Positions 58,773 to 64,000 of a DNA stretch of 64,000 bases are shown piece after piece. Under the pieces are notes generated by a model. That model ran no database searches and was not told where the DNA came from. It worked only from the letters and a program-made list of their open reading frames with translations. Position numbers and translations under genes: made by a program. Numbering within the stretch: position 1 is the stretch's first letter; each line of letters starts with the position of its first letter. This DNA comes from Elymus sibiricus (Eukaryota > Streptophyta > Magnoliopsida > Poales > Poaceae), in contig CM077665.1 in the NCBI GenBank assembly GCA_039707655.1, forward strand, positions 85,623,954 to 85,687,953, written 5' to 3'.

Positions 58773-59551
58773 ACTTAAAAGAGAAGCACTCAGACCTATT
58801 CCATACTTGCCCCATCCAGTTTTCTAAGAGAGAATTACCTACCCTTGTGTTGAGATCAAGATCATCCACTCCAACCTTATGGATCTTGATTTCTAGCCTC
58901 CCCAAGTTGCTTTCCACCCAATCAATCTCTTCTACCAAGCCAAATCTGTGAGAGAGTGATTGAGTGTTGAGGAGTCTATCATGTTGAAGCACAAGAGCAA
59001 GGAGTTCATCATCATTATCAAGCCTATTACCTTTTGGAGGGTGGTGCCTCCTAGATTGGTTAGGTGTTGCTTGGGAGCCTCCTACTTCATGTTGTGGAGT
59101 TGAACCAAGAAGTTTGTACGGATAAGGAGATCGCCTACTTCGTGAAGATCTACCCATAGTGAGGCTAGTCCTTCGTGGACGGATGCCGTTATGGAATAGT
59201 CAAGGTTGCTACTTCGTGGACCCTTATGGGTGGAGCCCTCCGTGGACTCTCGCGACCGTTACCCTCTGTGGGTTGAAGACTCCATAAACGTGGATGTACG
59301 ATAGCGCCACCTATCGAAACCACGGGAAAAATCTTCGTGTCTACAATTGTGTTTGATCTTCTAACCCCTACCTCTATTACATGTGCTTGTCTTTACTTTC
59401 CGCTGCTATACTCTTAGACATGCATGTGTAGGGTGTGCTTGACTTGCTATCATTGCTAAAATCTACCTACAATTAAAATTGGGAAAAGGTAGAACTTTTA
59501 ATTGGTCAAGTAGTCTAATCACCCCCCTCTAGACATACTTGCGATCCTACA
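58773..59551 (+). repeat. Element H 3' LTR, 5' half missing
   Basis: 779 bp that align with 48263-49042 of the 5' LTR. The missing part holds the palindrome array and TATA box, so only the 5' LTR keeps a promoter. Ends in CCTACA with TSD acttg. Confidence 0.92.
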
Positions 59552-59974
59552 ACTTGCAGTGGCGGAAAAACTAATCTAGGTTTCTTTCTGGAGGTTTCGC
59601 GATTTATAGGATTTTTCAGCGTTGGATTCACGCCAGGGGAGTCCCGAGGGTCCCACAAACTCAGGTGGCGTGCCCCTGGGAGGGGGCGCCACCCAGGCTT
59701 GTGCCCCCCGACCTCGTATGTTCCTTCTCCGAAGCTTCGTGGGTCTCTTCTTGACCAGGAAATTTCATCGTAAATTTTTATCGCGTTTGGATTTCGTTTA
59801 TTATGGTTTTTCTGCGAAACATAGAAATAGCAAAAAAAAACAGAAACTGGCAGTGGGCATTAATTTAATAGGTTAGTTCCCACAAATCATATAAAAGTGC
59901 ACCAAACCAATATAAAATCATTGTAAACATGAGATGGATACTTTATAAATTATAAATACGTTGGAGACGTATTA

Positions 59975-61003
59975 GATACCTGAATAGATATATTCAATAT
60001 ATCGGTTTCTTGGTTTTGACCCGCAAGTTGAATGTTGTTGTCATGTTTCGGCTTTCTGTTTGGTGTATATATCGCATTGTATAAAGTTTATTTTCAGCAA
60101 AACAATTTTAGGCTCGTGCCCATGCATAATTGCCTTGATAAACATTAGACAAATAACAAGTAATATGCTATATCATACAATCCATGTGGGTTATTTTTTT
60201 GTAACTTAAGTAGAGGTTGTGGCTTTGGTGGGTATATTGGATTGCAATTGTGTCCTTGCAGGGGAAGGACTGATGTGTGAGAATCCTTGTACTTTCTTCC
60301 TTCCTTATGAAAGAAGTGTGATGCAAAGTTTTCTACTGTTATGTTATGTGTAGGGAGGAGCTCAAGCCGTGGAAGGAAATTTATCAGAAATAATCTCTAG
60401 CAGACAGCAGTTAATCGGCAATGAACAGGGAGGCACTGATCTGAAGAATTGAAGTTTTGGTTGTACGGTTTAAACATGAATTACCTAAAGCAGCGTTTCA
60501 GCAAACATAGAAATTTAGAGTTAACATGAACACCTGAATTAAAAGAGTCCGACACCAAATGTGAAGTCTTTTGGAGATTGAGTCTGAGTTCGATTGGGCT
60601 CAGACTGTAGAGGGTGACAATGCAGCAGCTGCAATTCCCAAAGATTCAAATGAACCACTATTTCTAGAGCAACTACACCAGATGATACAGATAGATGCAC
60701 ATAACTTTCAGAAACAGAGTCATGCAATGCTAGCAACTCAAGAATTGTTGTGTCTGAAGGACATTTTGGATAATTCTTAATGTCCATTTGAATCATTCTT
60801 CAGACACAACAATTGAAGATTAAAAGTGCGTTAGTGTAGGGAATAGATCCTGGAGAGTGGCCATCACGTCCATCTCGACTCCTGCGCATGGAGTTCACCA
60901 CTCTATTTGTCCTCCCCTCACCCGGATAGCGTACCAAGGGCACATTGATGCCCGCGCTGCACCATGACGTCAAGTTGACCCTTCATGCGATGTGGACGGA
61001 AGC
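59975..61003. other. Low-copy-looking segment with a short ORF and inverted repeat
   Basis: None of the retroelement signatures seen elsewhere. A frame at 60571-60780 (TTG-started; SEFDWAQTVEGDN, ending LCLKDILDNS) has a protein-like composition but no ATG and no recognised domain. An inverted repeat with 17-bp arms lies at 60743-60759 and 60798-60814. It could be a worn gene fragment or a DNA element. Confidence 0.4.
60743..60814. repeat. Inverted repeat, 17-bp perfect arms
   Basis: Arm AATTGTTGTGTCTGAAG at 60743-60759 and its complement at 60798-60814, with a second short stem (GGACATT/AATGTCC) nested inside. Confidence 0.8.
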
Positions 61004-61155
61004 TGTTGAGTATTATGATTATTAAAAAAAGATTTGGCAGTGTAGGTTCTTATTATACCTTGTCTCTTGTTTTGCACTTCAAGTTATTCATGTACTTATA
61101 TTAGTCTCAAGCAATAAAAAATAATTTCACCAATCCCTCTTTATCTCTTCTAACA
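61004..61155 (+). repeat. Small Copia/TRIM-like LTR
   Basis: TGTTGAGTATTATG to CTTCTAACA, 152 bp, followed at once by TGATATCGGTC, a worn form of the initiator-Met primer site. The size fits a TRIM or a small Copia LTR. No partner LTR is found in the window. Confidence 0.5.
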
Positions 61156-61439
61156 TGATATCGGTCTAACCGATCAAAATCTAGCCACCGCCCGTCGCTT
61201 CCACTCCACGCCGCCCTCGGGGAGGTCCGTTTCCATGATCGTCGCCGTGAGCCGCGCTGCCCGTACCTAGTGTTCGTCCACCGCCCAAGTTGATCGGCTG
61301 TACTAGAGAGTCTTTTTCCCTTTGATCCGTTTTTCTCTCTCTTTTGTCAGTCACTTTTGATCGGCGTTTTCTTTTTAGTTTTTCAATTTATGATCGATTT
61401 GCATCGCCCGCCGCCGTCGTCGACCCCAGCGCGCCTCTA
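61156..61439 (+). other. Leader after the TRIM-like LTR
   Basis: GC-rich (CGCCGCCCTCGGGG, CCGCCGCCGTCGTCGACC), with no ORF. It is cut off by element J. Confidence 0.4.
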
Positions 61440-61623
61440 CTCAGAGAACTTTCATTTTCTGCACAAAAAACACCACCACAGTAATTCTGTTGAAAATAGC
61501 GTTAGTCCAGATTAGTTCTAATTAAATCACATAAAGTGCATCAAAACCATATAAAAATATTGTAAACATAGGTAAATATGGCATGAATACTTCATAAATT
61601 ATCGATACGTTGGAGACGTATAA
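61440..61623 (-). repeat. Element J 3' LTR fragment
   Basis: Corresponds to 63814-63997. It is cut at the left within the sequence shared by many Athila-type LTRs; the terminal CA has become AA. Confidence 0.82.
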
Positions 61624-61637
61624 GCATCCCCAAGCTT
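61624..61637 (-). other. Polypurine tract of J
   Basis: The minus strand reads AAGCTTGGGGATGC directly before the LTR fragment. Confidence 0.8.
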
Positions 61638-63497
61638 AATTCCTACTCATCCTCGAGTAGGTAAATGATAAAAGGGATAATTTATGAAGTGTGAATGCTA
61701 GCATAGTGTATAATTTTGATCAATAAAAATTTCAGCTATTTTTCTAGCATCATAACCAGCAAGTATTTCTCATAAAACTTTTCATGATCAAGTAACAAGC
61801 TATTCACATGTTAAATTATAGATCATAAACTTTCTTGAGAACTAACAAATTGTAAGCAAACATAACCATTATGTTAGAGGATCCATAACAATATAACTTC
61901 TATGTGATTATAAGCAAACATAACCATTATGTTGTCTTCCCTGTCCAACGTCAACTACTTGATCATGTTTGAAAATAATTAATGGGGGCTCACAATCATA
62001 GAAGATGTCCAAGATAGTGTATTTATATGTGAAATATCTCTTCCTTCAATATTCTTTCATGAATTGTTCAAGATACCAATGCTATGTTTGCTAACCTCCA
62101 ATAAATTTTATTGTGTATAATCTTAGTATGTGAAGTCACTACTCCCCACGGGACAAGCATATGAAGCATATATAATTTCACGTTTTATGACATTCAATTC
62201 ATTCAACATTTTCTCTTAGGATATAAGTGAAGCACAAGAGTGATCATCAAACTACTCTAAAAAAGATATAAGTGAAGATCATAGAATATTATACAATGAA
62301 TATAGAGAAACCAATATTCAAGCTCAAAGTATATAGTTGAAGCACACGAGGCATTCTATAAAGCCATACTCAAAAGATTTAAGTGAAGCGCGTGAAGTAT
62401 TCTATAAATCCATACTCAAAAGATTTAAGTGAAGCGCATGAAGCATTCTATAAATAAGTCAAGGATTATCTCATACCAGCATGGCGCATAAAATGGAAAG
62501 GAAAAATAAACACAAAATATGCTCCGAGAATAGCACATGTGAACGAATAGAAACTTATGATCATCATAGGCTAACCGATAATTGTTGACGAAGAGAGGTG
62601 GGATGCATAGCATCCCCAAGCTTAGTGCTTGAGAATTATTGTAATATTGACTTGGGGAGCCTTGGGCATCCACAAGCTTGAGCTTTTGTATATCGTTCAA
62701 TCCTCTCATATCCCGGTTTCATCTAAGTCTCAAAAACTTCATCCAGCTAAAACTTGAAAAGAACTCGTGAGATATGTTAGTACATATATGAATAAAGCAA
62801 CACTTCATGTACCGCTAAGACAAATTGCATAATAATTTTTAAAATTAGGTATTGTATACTATCATTTCAACAATTTATATCTATCAATATAAGCCATGAA
62901 AACTCTAAGATAAGTAGATAACAAAACTATGACATCAATCTATCCAAACAGAACAATCTGTAGTAATTCATTTAAAAAGTGTACTTATGTAACTCAAAAA
63001 ATTCTGAAAATTTAGGACAAGCTAAATAATTTGTATGAAAATACTGTGTAAAAATTCAAAAACTTTCCACGTTCCAGTAAAATATGAAAATTCAAACACT
63101 ACAGCAAAAGTTTCTGTTTTTACACAGTCGCACATCAAACATGCAATTGAGACATCTTAAGGCAATTCTTGAAACCTTTTATTGAAAAACATGATTATGG
63201 ATAACATCGAACAGAGAACAACAAAATAAAATGACTCTCCAAGCAAAACACATATATGTGACGAATAAAAATATAGCTCCAAGTAAGGTATACCGATAGT
63301 GTTGAAGACGAAAGAGGGGATGCCTTCCGGTGCATCCCCAAGCTTAGACGCTTGAGTCTTCCTTGGATATTAACTTGGGGGTGCCTTGGGCATCCCCAAG
63401 CTTAGGGTCTTGACGCTCCTTATTCTCCTCATATCGGTATCTCACCCAAAACTTGAAAACTTCAATCACACAAAACTTAATAGAAACCTCGTGAGAG
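61638..63497 (-). other. Element J internal non-coding region
   Basis: No ORF of note. It holds ATAAGTGAAGCAC-type words (62220-62440) and two hairpin/tract-like units (62600 and 63316) of the kind described in C. Confidence 0.7.
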
Positions 63498-63997
63498 CCC
63501 CTCCGAGATTGGATCTCTCGCTCTCCGTTTTCCTCTCTGTTTTCTCTCCAGATTGGTTTTTCTTTGATACAGAGAGCCGCGGCGGCGGAGCGAAGAGTCT
63601 AGGTTAATTTCTGATGGTTTCTCTATTTATAAGATTTTTTGGCATTGGAATCAAACAAAACGGAGTTACGAGGGGCCCACAAGCTAACAGGGCCCTTTGA
63701 CCCCTCTGGACACGCCCTGTTGGCTTGTGGCCAACAGGGGCCCCCTTCCGGTGATTCGTCGCTCCAATATTGCTCACATGTTCCAGAAAAAATCGTCAAA
63801 AAGTTTCGGACGATTCCGAGAACTTTCATTTTCTGCACAAAAAACAACACCACGGTAATTCTGCTGAAAACAGCGTTAGTCCAGGTTAGTTCTAATTAAA
63901 TCATATAAAGTGCATCAAAACCATATAAAATTATTGTAAGCATAGGTAAATATGGCATGAATACTTCGTAAATTGTCGATACGTTGGAGACGTATCA
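63498..63997 (-). repeat. Element J 5' LTR fragment
   Basis: It ends GGAGACGTATCA at 63997. It has a GC inverted repeat at 63676-63745 (CCCACAAGCTAACAGGGCC then GTTGGCTTGTGG). The distal part of the LTR is deleted. Confidence 0.82.
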
Positions 63998-64000
63998 GTC

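Larger units (their letters stand above)
47535..59551 (+). mobile_element. Element H: Copia-type element with gag only, TSD acttg
   Basis: TSD acttg lies at 47530-47534 and 59552-59556. It has a 1508-bp 5' LTR, a degenerate initiator-Met primer site, a long gag split by element I, a short non-coding stretch with AAGGGGGAGC, and a 3' LTR lacking its first half. Protease, integrase and RT are absent. The gag style (UBN2-like) is that of Copia, so the order is inferred from gag and primer site. Confidence 0.9.
35536..59974 (-). repeat. Element F 5' LTR, in four pieces across 24 kb
   Basis: The pieces are 35536-36419, 45685-45936, 47432-47529 and 59557-59974, about 1.66 kb in total. Continuity across each break is shown by matching target duplications and by alignment of the rejoined sequence with the related C LTR (for example the CAGAGACTTGC-GG-GGCGG segment). 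The inner end is TGATGTGTACTACAC next to the primer site. The outer end is GGAGACGTATTA, where CA has become TA. Insertions are D/E, G and H. Confidence 0.88.
61440..63997 (-). mobile_element. Element J: deleted Athila-type element related to C
   Basis: Minus-strand. The left LTR is reduced to 184 bp (61440-61623) and the right to about 500 bp (63498-63997). The shared part of both agrees well (GAGAACTTTCATTTTCTGC to GGAGACGTAT). The polypurine tract is present; the primer site is lost by the deletion that joins internal sequence to mid-LTR near 63497. There is no coding capacity. Confidence 0.82.

Overview
This window is intergenic, repeat-dense plant nuclear DNA. Nothing in it looks bacterial or viral in organisation, and I found no convincing host protein-coding gene, rRNA or tRNA. 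About 97% can be assigned to LTR retrotransposons and one piece of DNA transposon, stacked inside one another. LTR termini of the TGATACGTCTCCAACGTATC type, Asp-tRNA-type primer sites (TGGCGCCGTTGCCGGGG-like), Athila-lineage gag/protease and a GC-rich Tat-lineage element full of CCGGCAAG motifs point to a large grass genome, most likely Triticeae (wheat, Aegilops, rye or barley). That assignment is by recognition and was not searched.

Layout. (1) 1-10562: element A, a minus-strand Tat-lineage Ty3/gypsy element with gag, protease, RT, two RNase H domains and integrase, all broken. It also carries an opposite-strand gene with three phase-consistent introns. It sits against the 3' end of an older Athila-type element S (10563-11205 plus its 3' LTR). 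(2) The S LTR was split by element B (11534-29192, plus strand, TSD ttatg), which has gag, protease and an ATHILA-type 3' ORF but no RT or integrase. The B 3' LTR was split by element C (20534-28617, minus strand), which has no recognisable coding capacity. The C 5' LTR was split by a solo LTR of the A family (26465-27232, TSD gccac). (3) 29703-30314: an old flank and a CACTA-like terminus. (4) 30315-59974: an Athila-type minus-strand composite (X/F) with different LTRs at its two ends. Its right LTR is cut into four pieces by three independent insertions: D/E (36425-45679, TSD ggtat), solo LTR G (45942-47426) and the gag-only Copia element H (47535-59551, TSD acttg). H is itself split by the young Tat-lineage element I (50659-57606, TSD cgatc). 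(5) 59975-61439: low-copy-looking DNA with an inverted repeat and a small TRIM/Copia-like LTR. (6) 61440-63997: element J, a deleted minus-strand relative of C.

How it works together. Only element A shows a reverse transcriptase core. All the others have lost it or never had it, so they would have depended on proteins supplied in trans. The most notable signals are in non-coding parts: ten 13-bp palindromes arranged as five pairs upstream of the H TATA box, a perfect 12-bp-arm palindrome plus a long direct duplication in the I LTR, repeated internal polypurine-tract/hairpin units in C, D and J, an LTR-like GC hairpin in front of the 3' ORFs of B and F, and the spliced antisense gene of A.
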